Positions 21,795 through 30,894 are shown, counted from the first letter of the stretch. The stretch: DNA of 51,102 nucleotides from Actinomycetes bacterium (GCA_023418505.1 JAEZZR010000014.1:1-51102); one strand, 5' to 3'. Program-made: numbers and translations. The notes: generated by a model not told the origin, from the letters alone.

Positions 21795-23624
21795 ATGACT
21801 TCTATCTCCACTAACGACGCATATATTTCCGCACCATCTGTAATAACTAAGCCAGCCGGCGAAATCCCGGAAGGCCAGGCTGCGTGGAATAAACAACGTA
21901 ATTCTGCGATGCCAGCGAAGCGCTACCAGCCTTACGACGTTGAGGTACAAGACTTCGATCTGCCGGATCGCACGTGGCCCTCGCGTCGTTTCACCAAGGC
22001 ACCTCAGTGGTGTGCGGTGGATCTGCGCGATGGCAACCAAGCATTGATCGATCCGATGAGCCCAGAGCGCAAACGACGCATGTTCGAGCTGTTAGTGCAG
22101 ATGGGCTTCAAAGAGATTGAGGTTGGTTTCCCTTCTGCATCGCAGACGGACTTCAACTTTGTACGCGAGATCATCGAAAAGGGCATGATCCCCGACGACG
22201 TGACGATCCAAGTATTAGTGCAAGCCCGCGAGCACTTGATCCGTCGTACGTTCGAAGCGTGCGAAGGGGCGCCGAACGTAATCGTGCACTTCTATAACTC
22301 CACCTCTGCCCTGCAGCGCGAAGTAGTCTTCCGTAAAGATAAGGAAGCGATTAAGAAGATCGCTACCGACGCTGCCCAGCTGATTAAAGATATTGCTGCA
22401 GATTATCCGGGGACGATTTGGCGCTGGGAATATTCACCAGAGTCTTACACCGGCACCGAAGTGGAATATGCGAAGGAAGTCTGCGATGCGGTAACCGCTG
22501 TTATGGAGCCCACTCCAGACAATCCGATCATCATCAACCTGCCGTCTACCGTAGAGATGATCACCCCGAATGTATATGCGGATTCGATTGAGTGGATGGA
22601 TCGCAATTTGGAGCGTCGCGATTCCATCATCTTGTCGCTGCATCCGCACAATGACCGTGGCACTGGTGTAGCCACAGCAGAGCTGGGGTTCTTGGCTGGC
22701 GCTGATCGTATCGAAGGCTGCTTATTCGGCAATGGTGAACGCACCGGCAACGTCTGCTTGGTGACCTTGGGCTTAAATCTGTTGACCCAGGGCATCGACC
22801 CACAGATCGACTTTTCCGATATCGACCTGATCCGCCGCACGGTGGAATACTGCAACCAGCTGCGCGTGCCAGAGCGGCACCCATATGGTGGCGACCTGGT
22901 ATTCACCGCGTTTTCGGGCTCACACCAGGACGCGATCAACAAGGGCTTGGATGCCATGGCCGAGCGCGTCCGCCCAGGCGCGCACCTGCGCGATGTCACC
23001 GACGAGCAGCTGAGCAACGTCACCTGGGAAGTGCCATACTTGCCAATCGATCCGAAGGATGTGGGACGCAGCTACGAGGCTGTGATTCGCGTGAACTCGC
23101 AGTCCGGCAAGGGTGGCGTGGCCTACATCATGAAGACCGATCACGGCTTGAACCTGCCGCGTGCCATGCAGGTGGAGTTCTCTTCCGTGGTGCAGGCGGT
23201 TACCGATGCTGAAGGCGGCGAGGTCAACTCCAAGGCTATGTGGGATATTTTCGCTGGTGAGTACTTGGATCGCCAGCAGCCATTGGAGCAAATCTCCATC
23301 ACAGTGGATTCGCCTCAGGTGGATGCCGATGACACTCGCATCAGCGCGCACGTGATCTACAACGGCGAAGATACGCATATCGACGGCACTGGTAACGGCC
23401 CGCTGGCTGCGTACGCGAATGCATTAACGAAGCTGGGCATCCATGTGGATGTGCAAGAGTACTCGCAGCACGCGCGTACTTCTGGCGACGATGCAGAGGC
23501 CGCAGCCTTCGTGTTGGCAGAAATTAACGGCACCAAGGTGTGGGGTTGTGGCATTGCTGGATCGATTACTTACGCCTCGTTGAAGGCTGTGGCTTCGGCA
23601 GTAAATCGCGCTCAAATTTCTTAG
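21795..23624 (+). CDS. leuA: 2-isopropylmalate synthase
   Basis: A 609-aa enzyme that condenses acetyl-CoA with 2-ketoisovalerate, the first committed step of leucine synthesis. The catalytic barrel has DLRDGNQALIDPM (Arg78, Asp79), EVGFPSASQTDF, and the metal-binding LHPHNDRG (His283, His285). A linker and the C-terminal regulatory domain (QISITVDSPQVDADDTRISA to VNRAQIS) follow, where leucine feedback binds. The length is close to that of C. glutamicum LeuA. GAGG lies 5 nt before the ATG. Regulation: the leader at 21593-21737 suggests leucine-dependent attenuation. Confidence 0.96.
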   Translation: MTSISTNDAYISAPSVITKPAGEIPEGQAAWNKQRNSAMPAKRYQPYDVEVQDFDLPDRTWPSRRFTKAPQWCAVDLRDGNQALIDPMSPERKRRMFELLVQMGFKEIEVGFPSASQTDFNFVREIIEKGMIPDDVTIQVLVQAREHLIRRTFEACEGAPNVIVHFYNSTSALQREVVFRKDKEAIKKIATDAAQLIKDIAADYPGTIWRWEYSPESYTGTEVEYAKEVCDAVTAVMEPTPDNPIIINLPSTVEMITPNVYADSIEWMDRNLERRDSIILSLHPHNDRGTGVATAELGFLAGADRIEGCLFGNGERTGNVCLVTLGLNLLTQGIDPQIDFSDIDLIRRTVEYCNQLRVPERHPYGGDLVFTAFSGSHQDAINKGLDAMAERVRPGAHLRDVTDEQLSNVTWEVPYLPIDPKDVGRSYEAVIRVNSQSGKGGVAYIMKTDHGLNLPRAMQVEFSSVVQAVTDAEGGEVNSKAMWDIFAGEYLDRQQPLEQISITVDSPQVDADDTRISAHVIYNGEDTHIDGTGNGPLAAYANALTKLGIHVDVQEYSQHARTSGDDAEAAAFVLAEINGTKVWGCGIAGSITYASLKAVASAVNRAQIS

Positions 23625-23777
23625 AAGATTTCTGTGATTTTCTGCCTCCGCTTGCGCATGTGAGGCGCTAATCTAGTTGGGTACCCTAACTATGAAAATG
23701 CGTTGCCAACTTTTTCATTGTCTTTGGCGGCGCTATTTTTCATGCCTTGTCTCGCAATAATGCAAGGGATTTTATTG

Positions 23778-25172
23778 ATGGAAACATGGGAGCCAACTCT
23801 CACAACCGGCTCGCTGCTAGCAATCGCAGCCGCAGCCGTTGCGGTGATCCTAATCATGGTGATCCGCCTGAAAATTCACGCGTTTATCACGCTGTTCACT
23901 GTCTCTATTCTTACGGCTCTAGCAGCGGGTATTCCGCTGGTAGGTATCGTGCCAACTCTGACTGATGGCTTCGGCAAAACCCTAGCGTCGGTAGCTTTGT
24001 TGGTCGGCCTTGGTGCCATGCTGGGACGTCTAGTAGAAAACTCCGGTGGTGCGAAAGCGCTGGCGGATGCCTTGATTGCACGCTTTGGTGAAGACCGCGC
24101 ACCTTTCGCACTGGGTGTGGCCTCATTGATCATGGGCTTCCCCATCTTCTTTGACGCCGGCCTGATTGTGATGCTGCCAGTGATCTTCGCTGTGGCACGC
24201 CGTTTGAACGGCCCAATTCTGGCCTACGGTATTCCAGCTGCTGGTGCATTCTCGGTAATGCACGTGTTCTTGCCACCACACCCCGGCCCAGTTTCGGCAG
24301 CAGAATTCTACAGCGCCGATGTGGGCTTGATCCTGCTACTCGGCCTGGTGGTTGCTTTGCCTACCTGGTACGTCTCCGGTTACTTGTGGGGCCAGTTCTT
24401 GGGCAAGAAGTACCCACTTCCAGTGCCAGACTTGCTGTTGGGTTCAAAGCAAGAAGACCAAGATCTGCCACAGAATCCAGCTAGCCCTGGCACCGTGATT
24501 GCTATCTTGCTGCTGCCGATGATCCTGATCTTCGGTAACACCGGCATGAATACTGCGGTAACCATGGGCAGCGTTGATGGCGACGCCACCTGGGTGCAGT
24601 TCCTACAGTTCCTCGGCCAGACTCCAATTGCTTTGCTGATTACTACCTTGGCAGCGATGGTGCTGCTGGGTACGCGCCGCGGCGTGACCCGCAGTGCAAT
24701 TGAGCGTTCGATGGATGGCGCCTTGGGGCCAATCTGCTCGGTGGTGTTGATTACCGGTGTAGGTGGCATGTTCGGTGGCGTGCTGCGTACCTCTGGTATC
24801 GGTGACGCTTTGGCTGAATCTATGGACGGCCTGGGCATCCCAGTGATCCTGGCCTGCTACCTGATTTCTGCTGCTCTTCGTGTGGCACAAGGTAGTGCCA
24901 CCGTGGCGCTGACTACCGCTGCTGCTTTGATGGCGCCAGCTGTAGAAGCCGGTGGATTCTCTGAACTCCAGCTGGCTTTGATCGTGCTAGCAACCGCCGC
25001 AGGCTGTGTGATTGCTTCTCACGTGAACGACTCTGGCTTCTGGCTGGTCGGCCGCCTGATGGGCATGGATACCGCAACCACGTTAAAGACCTGGACGGTC
25101 AACCAGACCCTCATCTCTGTAATTGGCTTTGCCATTGTGATGGTGCTCTACGGCGCTAGCGCTTTGCTATAG
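23778..25172 (+). CDS. gntP: gluconate permease, GntP family
   Basis: A 464-aa secondary transporter with about 12-14 membrane segments, moving gluconate with protons. Family features are VVGLGAMLGRLVENSGGAKALAD-like sequence near residue 75, MGFPIFFDAGLIVMLPVIF, the PHPGPVSAAEFY loop, and near the end VIASHVNDSGFWLVGR. The start is the ATG at 23778 with AAGGGA 8 nt upstream; upstream in-frame codons lack a site. The length fits C. glutamicum GntP. It is paired tail to tail with gntK, giving import plus phosphorylation of gluconate. Confidence 0.93.
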   Translation: METWEPTLTTGSLLAIAAAAVAVILIMVIRLKIHAFITLFTVSILTALAAGIPLVGIVPTLTDGFGKTLASVALLVGLGAMLGRLVENSGGAKALADALIARFGEDRAPFALGVASLIMGFPIFFDAGLIVMLPVIFAVARRLNGPILAYGIPAAGAFSVMHVFLPPHPGPVSAAEFYSADVGLILLLGLVVALPTWYVSGYLWGQFLGKKYPLPVPDLLLGSKQEDQDLPQNPASPGTVIAILLLPMILIFGNTGMNTAVTMGSVDGDATWVQFLQFLGQTPIALLITTLAAMVLLGTRRGVTRSAIERSMDGALGPICSVVLITGVGGMFGGVLRTSGIGDALAESMDGLGIPVILACYLISAALRVAQGSATVALTTAAALMAPAVEAGGFSELQLALIVLATAAGCVIASHVNDSGFWLVGRLMGMDTATTLKTWTVNQTLISVIGFAIVMVLYGASALL

Positions 25173-25192
25173 GCTGAGCAGCCATCCAACGA

Positions 25193-25210
25193 GGCGCTAG
25201 CCTAAGCGCC
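25193..25210. terminator. small hairpin between gntP and gntK ends
   Basis: The stem ggcgct/agcgcc with a 6-nt loop overlaps the gntK stop codon. It could serve both convergent genes but has no T-run on either side. Confidence 0.35.
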
Positions 25211-25774
25211 TTCAATCCAAGCACGCATGCGTGCTGCCACTACGCCCGGCGCGTCCGATATATCGAAATCGGCGCCGGGCTCTTCTGGTTCCAAGGCCTC
25301 GAGGGTGGCCAACTGAGAATCCAATAGGTGTACTGGCATGAAGTGCTTCGTACGCTGGGTCATGCGTTCGGTAAGGAGTTCTTTGCTGCCAGTGCAGTGA
25401 ACGAACACTGCTTCTGGGCAAGCGTTGCGGATCGCATCACGGTAGCTCTTCTTCAGCGCGCTGCAAGCGACGATGCCACCTTCGGGTTGCGCGCCGAGCC
25501 AGGCGCCGACTTCTGCTAACCATGGCCAACGGTCTTCGTCGGTAAGCGCAATGCCTTGGCTCATTTTGTCGATGTTGCTTTGGGGGTGGAAGTCATCGCC
25601 ATCGACGAACGTGAGTTCCATTAGCTCAGATAGTGCAGCCCCTACGGTGGACTTACCGCTGCCACTAACTCCCATCACCACTACGTAGTAGGGCTTGGTG
25701 GCTTCAGCTGCATTTTCAGCTGTTTTATCAGCCATATTTTCAGCTGCTACCTGCTGCTTTACATCCTTAGTCAT
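25202..25774 (-). CDS. gntK: gluconokinase
   Basis: About 190 aa. A polar N-terminal extension precedes the P-loop GVSGSGKST (from residue 35). The GntK signature follows: ELTFVDGDDFHPQSNIDKMS and GIALTDEDRWPWL, then CSALKKSYRD and RTKHFMPVHLLDSQLATLE. It phosphorylates gluconate to 6-phosphogluconate for the pentose phosphate pathway. The ATG at 25774 is chosen because TAGCAT lies 7 nt upstream (possible leaderless start). The ATG at 25735 would give a length closer to E. coli GntK. It is convergent with gntP. Confidence 0.92.
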   Translation of the reverse strand: MTKDVKQQVAAENMADKTAENAAEATKPYYVVVMGVSGSGKSTVGAALSELMELTFVDGDDFHPQSNIDKMSQGIALTDEDRWPWLAEVGAWLGAQPEGGIVACSALKKSYRDAIRNACPEAVFVHCTGSKELLTERMTQRTKHFMPVHLLDSQLATLEALEPEEPGADFDISDAPGVVAARMRAWIEGA

Positions 25775-25846
25775 AATCTCGATGCTACTGGATACTGCTG
25801 GAAATGTGAGCGAGATTATGTTGGGGCTGTGCGAGTTTCGTGCATC

Positions 25847-25893
25847 GCAAAAGCCCGGCACATCGCCATGGAAAATTGAATGTACCGGGCTCT
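25847..25893 (-). terminator. terminator for the LAXTG surface protein gene
   Basis: Arms agcccggcacat (25852-25863) and atgtaccgggct (25880-25891) pair with a single mismatch. On the minus strand the stem is followed by TTTT. A second hairpin without a T-run (ggcaccaa/ttggtgcc, 25945-25966) lies closer to the gene. Confidence 0.7.
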
Positions 25894-25982
25894 TACCGCT
25901 CCTAGTAGCGGATGCGGTCAATAAGGCTTTGAGTATGCGGTTATGGCACCAATTCTAGTTGGTGCCAACTGGTTGACGCTAA

Positions 25983-26705
25983 CTAGTTCGTGCCAAAGCG
26001 ACGGACAAGAACAAAGCCAGCGCCAAGTAGCGCTACAGCTGCCAACCCAATCGTGCCGGCTTTCACGCCAGTTGCAGCAAGGAAGTTGCCACCCTTCTCG
26101 CCGCCCTTTTCACCGGACTTCTCCTTGCCGGAGCCATCCTTCTTAGCGCCATCCTTGTGGGAGCCGTCCTTCTTGGCACCGTCCTTGCCAGAGCCGTCCT
26201 TCTTGGCGCCATCCTTATGGGAGCCGTCCTTCTTGGCATCGTCCTTACCGGATTCCTTGCCAGAGCCGTCCTTCTTTTCGGCATCCTTCTTCTCGGCGTC
26301 CTTGCCAGCTTCACCCTTGTCGGAGCCTTCGTCGGCAGGCTTGCCATCAGCTGGCTTTTCGTCGCCTGGCTTTTCTTCTGGCTTAGCTTCGGAATCACCA
26401 CCGTTGGCGGCACCTTCGTCCGAATCACCGCCGTTGGTGTCGCCTCCGTCTGCACCGGCATCCGAACCTGCGCCAGCACCCTCGTTGCTGCTGCCGTTTT
26501 CACTACTGCCTTCGGTAGCTCCACCATTGTCGCCCTGGCCATTGCCACCTTCATCAGCGGCTGGCTCGGCAGTCTCGGTAACGGTTGCAGTGGAGGTCAC
26601 CGCAGCTTCAGTGCCTTCATCACCATCTGCTGCGAAGGCAAACCCTGGAGCGGCAAGAATCATGCCGGCTGCTACCGCGGCCGTCAGAGTTTTCTTAGAG
26701 CGCAT
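25983..26705 (-). CDS. secreted Lys/Asp-repeat protein with LAATG sorting signal
   Basis: A 240-aa exported protein. Residues 1-27 are a Sec signal peptide (MRSKKTLTAAVAAGMILAAP then GFAFA-A cleavage). The mature part begins acidic and Gly/Asn/Ser-rich. It becomes a Lys/Asp/Gly-rich region with ten-residue repeats alternating KKDGSHKDGA and KKDGSGKDGA (about 158-194). At 209 comes LAATG, then a hydrophobic helix and the tail RRFGTN: a cell-wall sorting signal of the LAXTG type associated with class E sortases. AAAGGAAG precedes the ATG. It is probably a surface adhesin-like or wall-spanning stalk; function unknown. No sortase gene is in the window. Confidence 0.82.
   Translation of the reverse strand: MRSKKTLTAAVAAGMILAAPGFAFAADGDEGTEAAVTSTATVTETAEPAADEGGNGQGDNGGATEGSSENGSSNEGAGAGSDAGADGGDTNGGDSDEGAANGGDSEAKPEEKPGDEKPADGKPADEGSDKGEAGKDAEKKDAEKKDGSGKESGKDDAKKDGSHKDGAKKDGSGKDGAKKDGSHKDGAKKDGSGKEKSGEKGGEKGGNFLAATGVKAGTIGLAAVALLGAGFVLVRRFGTN
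26124..26234 (-). repeat. 30-bp tandem repeat coding KKDGS(H/G)KDGA units
   Basis: Nearly four copies of a 30-bp unit, alternating in two versions so that 60 bp is the larger period, inside the gene for the LAATG protein. Copy number is likely to vary between strains. Confidence 0.75.
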
Positions 26706-26859
26706 GAGAAAAACTTCCTTTCGATACATGATGCAGTTTGAGATCAACCTTACCTTTTGAGTTTTATGAAAGATAGACCACATTTTCTTAAGCCACCCCC
26801 AGAAATTGCCCCTTCATGGGTACCCCATCGAATTGGATACAGCAGTTATCCTTATAGCC

Positions 26860-28113
26860 ATGACTTCACACGACGATTCACCTTCCGCCCAGTCGTCGCC
26901 ACAGCCGCGGCGCCGGCGGCGTCGTCGTAAGCGCAAACAACCTAACCAATCAAATCAGGCTAAACAACAAGGTCAGCAAAGTCAGCAAGGCCAGCAACAG
27001 CAACGCCAGCAGCGCCAGCAGCAGCAAACCTCGCAAAACCAGCAAAATCGCCGCCCAAAGAATCACGTGGCTAGCCCTGCTGAAGCTCCTTATGTAGCAG
27101 TTGCCATCCAGACCTCCGGGATCCACCCCACCACTGCGCGTTTGGTGGCGATTGGGGCGGCCACTTTTGATGCCCAGGGCAACGAGATTGATTATTGGCA
27201 CACCACTTTGCGCATCGATGAGGATCCAGGTCCGGCACATCTGCACGGACTCACGAGCGCAGATCTGGCTAATTCACCGCGGATGGGCCGCATCCTGGCC
27301 AAGCTGAACCGTGTGATTTCCGGACGTATTCTTTTGGTTCACAATGCGCCGTTTAGCTGGGGTTTCATTGCTCATGAGGCGGATAAGGCCCGTCGACAAG
27401 CAAAGAAGAATAATCGGAACCGGCGCGGAAATAATCGTGCGCGCCAGCGTAATCAGCTTCCGAAGCTCACCCCGGAGCTGGTCGTGGATACGTGTGCGAC
27501 GGGATATCGTCAGGGTCGGCATTTTTCCGATACGCGCCTGCGTGCCGTGGCGGGGCTTTACGGCGCGAGTGATCAGCCGGCGGTGGCGGGTAGTGCCCGG
27601 AAGCAAGAAGCAGCGCGTACCGCTGACGACGTGCGCCTGATCGCAAACCTATTTCGCGCGCAGGGCGGCTTTGCTACCGAAGCTGCCGATGTAGCCGGGA
27701 TTAGTGCCGAACTGCACAACAACACCCAGTTCAGCAGCCATACGCTGGTGGAATTGAATGCGGATCAGGTGGGTCTGCAAGTACCGCAAGCGTTGTTGGA
27801 TGCCACGAAAGCACCACGGTTGATTGAGAATCCGGGCGTGTATCAGCCGGGTTCACAGTTGGTTACGGGCATGGAGTTTTCGGTGGCAGAGCAAACCGAA
27901 ATTCCACCCGAGGAATTGGTAAACCAGGCGGTAGCTGCAGGGTTGACGTATACGCCGAAGGTCACGCGCGAACTATCGCTGTTGGTGTGCAATCAGCCGG
28001 TAACGGTAACCCCGGAAGAGCTCACCGGCAAAGCGATGCACGCCAGCCGGAAGAACATCCCGATTGTTAGCGATCAGGCGTTTTTGCGTCTGCTACGTGA
28101 AATGACGTCGTAG
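26860..28113 (+). CDS. DnaQ-like exonuclease-fold protein with degenerate active site
   Basis: About 417 aa. Residues 1-70 are basic then Gln-rich (CAG/CAA runs). An RNase-H/DnaQ-like exonuclease fold follows (VAVAIQTSGIHPTTARLVAI, then HLHGLTSADLANSP and HNAPFSWGFIAHEA). The C-terminal 80 or so residues look BRCT-like. The catalytic DEDDh residues are replaced: the usual D-x-E is A82-x-Q84, the motif II Asp is Ser166, and the His of motif III appears to be Ala; only the final Asp (TADDVR) remains. It occupies the place annotated as DNA polymerase III epsilon in C. glutamicum, but from this sequence it should not be an active 3'-5' exonuclease. A TATCCT box 6 nt before the ATG suggests a leaderless mRNA. 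Confidence 0.8.
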   Translation: MTSHDDSPSAQSSPQPRRRRRRRKRKQPNQSNQAKQQGQQSQQGQQQQRQQRQQQQTSQNQQNRRPKNHVASPAEAPYVAVAIQTSGIHPTTARLVAIGAATFDAQGNEIDYWHTTLRIDEDPGPAHLHGLTSADLANSPRMGRILAKLNRVISGRILLVHNAPFSWGFIAHEADKARRQAKKNNRNRRGNNRARQRNQLPKLTPELVVDTCATGYRQGRHFSDTRLRAVAGLYGASDQPAVAGSARKQEAARTADDVRLIANLFRAQGGFATEAADVAGISAELHNNTQFSSHTLVELNADQVGLQVPQALLDATKAPRLIENPGVYQPGSQLVTGMEFSVAEQTEIPPEELVNQAVAAGLTYTPKVTRELSLLVCNQPVTVTPEELTGKAMHASRKNIPIVSDQAFLRLLREMTS

Positions 28114-28218
28114 GCGGCTTAGCGGTTGTCAGTTGGTGATTGCCGGTTCCCGCTTCCCGGTTCGCGATCCGCTTAAGGTCTTCGAATTTCCTGGCAAATA
28201 TCCTTACAATTAACTGCC

Positions 28219-29538
28219 ATGACTAGTAGTTCCAGACAGGGGTTTGTACCGCGCGCCCGGGGGCAGTTAGCTACCTCGGCGGCTCGATTGGCTACCTGGG
28301 CAAGTAGGAAGTCTGGCCGTGGTGCCGGTGGCATGATCGGTGGCTTGGTGGCGCAGAAGATCGATCCTCATATTCTGGCAATGCTTGGCAAAGGTCGCCC
28401 AGCTGCGATTGTTACGGGTACCAACGGCAAGTCCACCACTACGCGCATGTTGGCTGCTGCCGTGCGCGAGGGCGTGCCCGCCACCGTGGCTACTAACGAT
28501 GGCGGCGACAACATGGACGCCGGTGTGATTTCGGCTCTGCTGGCTAATCCGGATGCGGATGCGCTGGTGCTAGAGGTCGACGAGCTTCACGTCGCACACA
28601 TCGCCGAGGATCTGAAACCTGAAGTTCTGGTTTTGTTGAATTTGTCGCGCGACCAGCTCGATCGCGTCGGAGAGATCAACAAGATTGAACGTGCTTTACG
28701 ACGTGCCGTCGATAGCAATCCACAAGCCACCATCGTGGCGAATTGCGATGATCCGCTGATTACGTCTGCGGCTTGGGATGCGAAGAAAGTTATTTGGGTC
28801 TCGGCTGGTGCGGGCTGGACGAATGACGCTACTAGCTGTCCGCGCACCGGTGGTCCGATTATCAGCAGTGATGGCGATTGGTTTGCGGTGAAGCAGCTGC
28901 CGGACGGGGCTGAGTTCCGCCGTCCGAAGCCAGATTGGATCATCACTGACGAAGGTGTACTGGTTGGAGATGCTGCCAGCACCACCCCAATCGAGCTGAA
29001 CCTCACCCTCCCCGGGGCAGCCAACCGCGGTAACGCTACGATGGCTGCCGCTGCTGCAACGGTGCTAGGCGCCGGAGTGCCTGAGGCACTGCACGCCACC
29101 GAGGGCGTGGATAATGTTGCTGGCCGCTACTCCACGGTTCCAGTAGATGACAAGCAAGTACGCATGCTGCTGGCTAAGAACCCAGCTGGTTGGCAAGAAG
29201 CATTGTCGATGATTGATCGTGATGCTGATTCAGTGGTGATCGCTGTCAACGGCCATGTGGCTGATGGCGAGGATCTCTCCTGGTTGTGGGATGTGCGCTT
29301 CGAGGATTTCGATGGCTTGACGGTCTTCGCCGCCGGTGAACGCGGCACCGATCTTTCCGTGCGTTTGCTCTACGCCAACATCCAGCATGAACTGGTCCAC
29401 GATCCACTCACCGCGATTAAGCAGGCTCCCAGCACTCGCATCGAGGTACTGGCTAATTACACCGCTTTCCGTGATCTGAAGAAGGACGTGGAAAGGTCGC
29501 GCGCCGACAAGGCCGAATCCAACAAGGAAGGACGCTGA
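28219..29538 (+). CDS. murT: lipid II isoglutaminyl synthase, MurT subunit
   Basis: A 439-aa Mur-ligase-like protein. It has the ATP-binding loop GTNGKSTTTRML (from 67), the central domain with LEVDELHVAHIAEDLKPEVLVLLNL (split here as seen: LEVDELH then EVLVLLNLSRDQLDR), and the C-terminal DUF1727-type domain with NPAGWQEAL. With GatD it amidates the D-glutamate of lipid II on the cytoplasmic face. MurT proteins usually carry a four-cysteine zinc ribbon in the middle; here only Cys207 remains (SCPRTGGPI) and the partners are absent. gatD begins 1 nt after the stop codon, so the two are translationally coupled. Confidence 0.93.
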   Translation: MTSSSRQGFVPRARGQLATSAARLATWASRKSGRGAGGMIGGLVAQKIDPHILAMLGKGRPAAIVTGTNGKSTTTRMLAAAVREGVPATVATNDGGDNMDAGVISALLANPDADALVLEVDELHVAHIAEDLKPEVLVLLNLSRDQLDRVGEINKIERALRRAVDSNPQATIVANCDDPLITSAAWDAKKVIWVSAGAGWTNDATSCPRTGGPIISSDGDWFAVKQLPDGAEFRRPKPDWIITDEGVLVGDAASTTPIELNLTLPGAANRGNATMAAAAATVLGAGVPEALHATEGVDNVAGRYSTVPVDDKQVRMLLAKNPAGWQEALSMIDRDADSVVIAVNGHVADGEDLSWLWDVRFEDFDGLTVFAAGERGTDLSVRLLYANIQHELVHDPLTAIKQAPSTRIEVLANYTAFRDLKKDVERSRADKAESNKEGR

Positions 29539-29539
29539 C

Positions 29540-30286
29540 ATGAAGAAGCTCTCAATCGGGTTAGTTTTGCCAGATGTCCTGGGTACTTACGGCGATGATG
29601 GCAATGCCTTGGTGCTGCGCGAGCGTGCCCGACGCCGCGGTATCGAAGCCGAGTTCACGCCGATTCGCCTGCGCGATGCTGTGCCGGATGACTTGGATCT
29701 ATACACGCTGGGTGGCGGAGAGGACGTCGCACAGTCCATCGCTGCGGAGCATTTAGCTAACGACGGTGGTCTAGCTCGCGCGGTAGCAGCCGGTCGGCCA
29801 GTCCTGGCTATCTGTGCTGGTTTCCAAATCCTGGGCCATAAGTTCCGGGCTGGCGGAAAAGATATCGATGGCCTGGGGCTGATCGATTGCACTACTAGCC
29901 CACTGGAAGTTCGTGCCATCGGTGAATTGGTCACTGAGCCTTCCGGTTCGTGGGGCTTGGCCAAGAAATTGACGGGCTTTGAAAACCACATGGGCCGCAC
30001 CGAATTGTTCGGCGATGCGCAGCCATTGGCGAAAGTGGTGCGCGGCATTGGTAACACTGGCGATGATGCTGGTGCGGAAGGCGCAACTCAAGGCAGCATC
30101 CTGGCTACCTACATGCACGGGCCATTTTTGGCACGCAACCCTGAAGTCGCCGACGCCTTGCTGGCTAAAGCCTTAGGCGTAAAGCCTAGTGAGCTGCCGC
30201 CACTGGAAGATCCCGCTTTCGGCGTGATCGATAAGCTGCGTGAAGAGCGCATTAACTCGAAACCACGCCCTCGCAGCGAACGCTAA
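29540..30286 (+). CDS. gatD: lipid II isoglutaminyl synthase, glutamine amidotransferase subunit GatD
   Basis: A 248-aa class I glutamine amidotransferase-like subunit. The nucleophile cysteine is in LAICAGFQILG (Cys92) and the catalytic histidine in ATYMHGPFL (His193). It releases ammonia from glutamine for MurT. It is directly behind murT. The stop codon overlaps the stop codon of the convergent recR gene (shared ctaa), so there is no room for a separate terminator. Confidence 0.94.
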   Translation: MKKLSIGLVLPDVLGTYGDDGNALVLRERARRRGIEAEFTPIRLRDAVPDDLDLYTLGGGEDVAQSIAAEHLANDGGLARAVAAGRPVLAICAGFQILGHKFRAGGKDIDGLGLIDCTTSPLEVRAIGELVTEPSGSWGLAKKLTGFENHMGRTELFGDAQPLAKVVRGIGNTGDDAGAEGATQGSILATYMHGPFLARNPEVADALLAKALGVKPSELPPLEDPAFGVIDKLREERINSKPRPRSER

Positions 30287-30894
30287 ATAACGAGCCGCCC
30301 CTGCAAGGCGCGGGAGAGTGTCAATTCGTCGACGAATTCCAAATCCCCACCCAAAGGCATGCCGGAGGCCAACCTGGTTACTCGTAGGTCTGGGAAGTCT
30401 TTGAGCAGCCGGCCAAGGTAGCTGGCTGTGGCTTCCCCTTCGGTGTTGGGGTCGGTGGCGATGATAACTTCGGATACCTCTGGCTGATCTTCGATCACGC
30501 CACCGATGCGCTGCAAGAGCAGCCGTACATTCAGCTGATTCGGACCAATCCCGCCGAGAGGATCCAACGCGCCCCCGAGCACGTGATATCTGCCAAGGTA
30601 TTCGCCAGTGCGTTCGATTGCTTGAATGTCGCGGGCTTCTTCCACCACGCAGATAACTGTGGCATCGCGACGCGTGTCACCGCAGTAGTTGCACAATTCA
30701 CCAGCGGAGATATTGCCGCAGACACGGCAAAAATCGACGCCGCCACGCACTGCGTCTAAAGCTGCAGAGAGCCGGGCGAGATCCTCTGGATCTGCCTTTA
30801 CCAGGTGAAACGCAATTCGTTGCGCGCTTTTTGGCCCGATACCTGGTAGTCGGCCAAATTCATCGATCAAATCCTGCAGCGGACCTTCAAACAA
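30283..30894 (-). CDS. recR: recombination protein RecR
   Basis: A 203-aa protein with the N-terminal helix-hairpin-helix (FGRLPGIGPKSAQRIAFHL), a four-cysteine zinc finger (Cys56, 59, 68, 71), and a Toprim domain (VICVVEEARDIQAIE, then IATDPNTEGEATASYL). It acts with RecF/RecO to load RecA at gapped DNA. It is downstream of ybaB and dnaX in the usual dnaX-ybaB-recR order, about 90 nt after ybaB, and ends against gatD. Confidence 0.96.
   Translation of the reverse strand: MFEGPLQDLIDEFGRLPGIGPKSAQRIAFHLVKADPEDLARLSAALDAVRGGVDFCRVCGNISAGELCNYCGDTRRDATVICVVEEARDIQAIERTGEYLGRYHVLGGALDPLGGIGPNQLNVRLLLQRIGGVIEDQPEVSEVIIATDPNTEGEATASYLGRLLKDFPDLRVTRLASGMPLGGDLEFVDELTLSRALQGRLVI

Noticed and set aside
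26063..26760. Open frames on both strands in other frames over the LAATG protein gene
   Set aside because: They translate the Lys/Asp repeat out of frame or antisense; only the minus-strand frame gives a signal peptide and a sorting signal.
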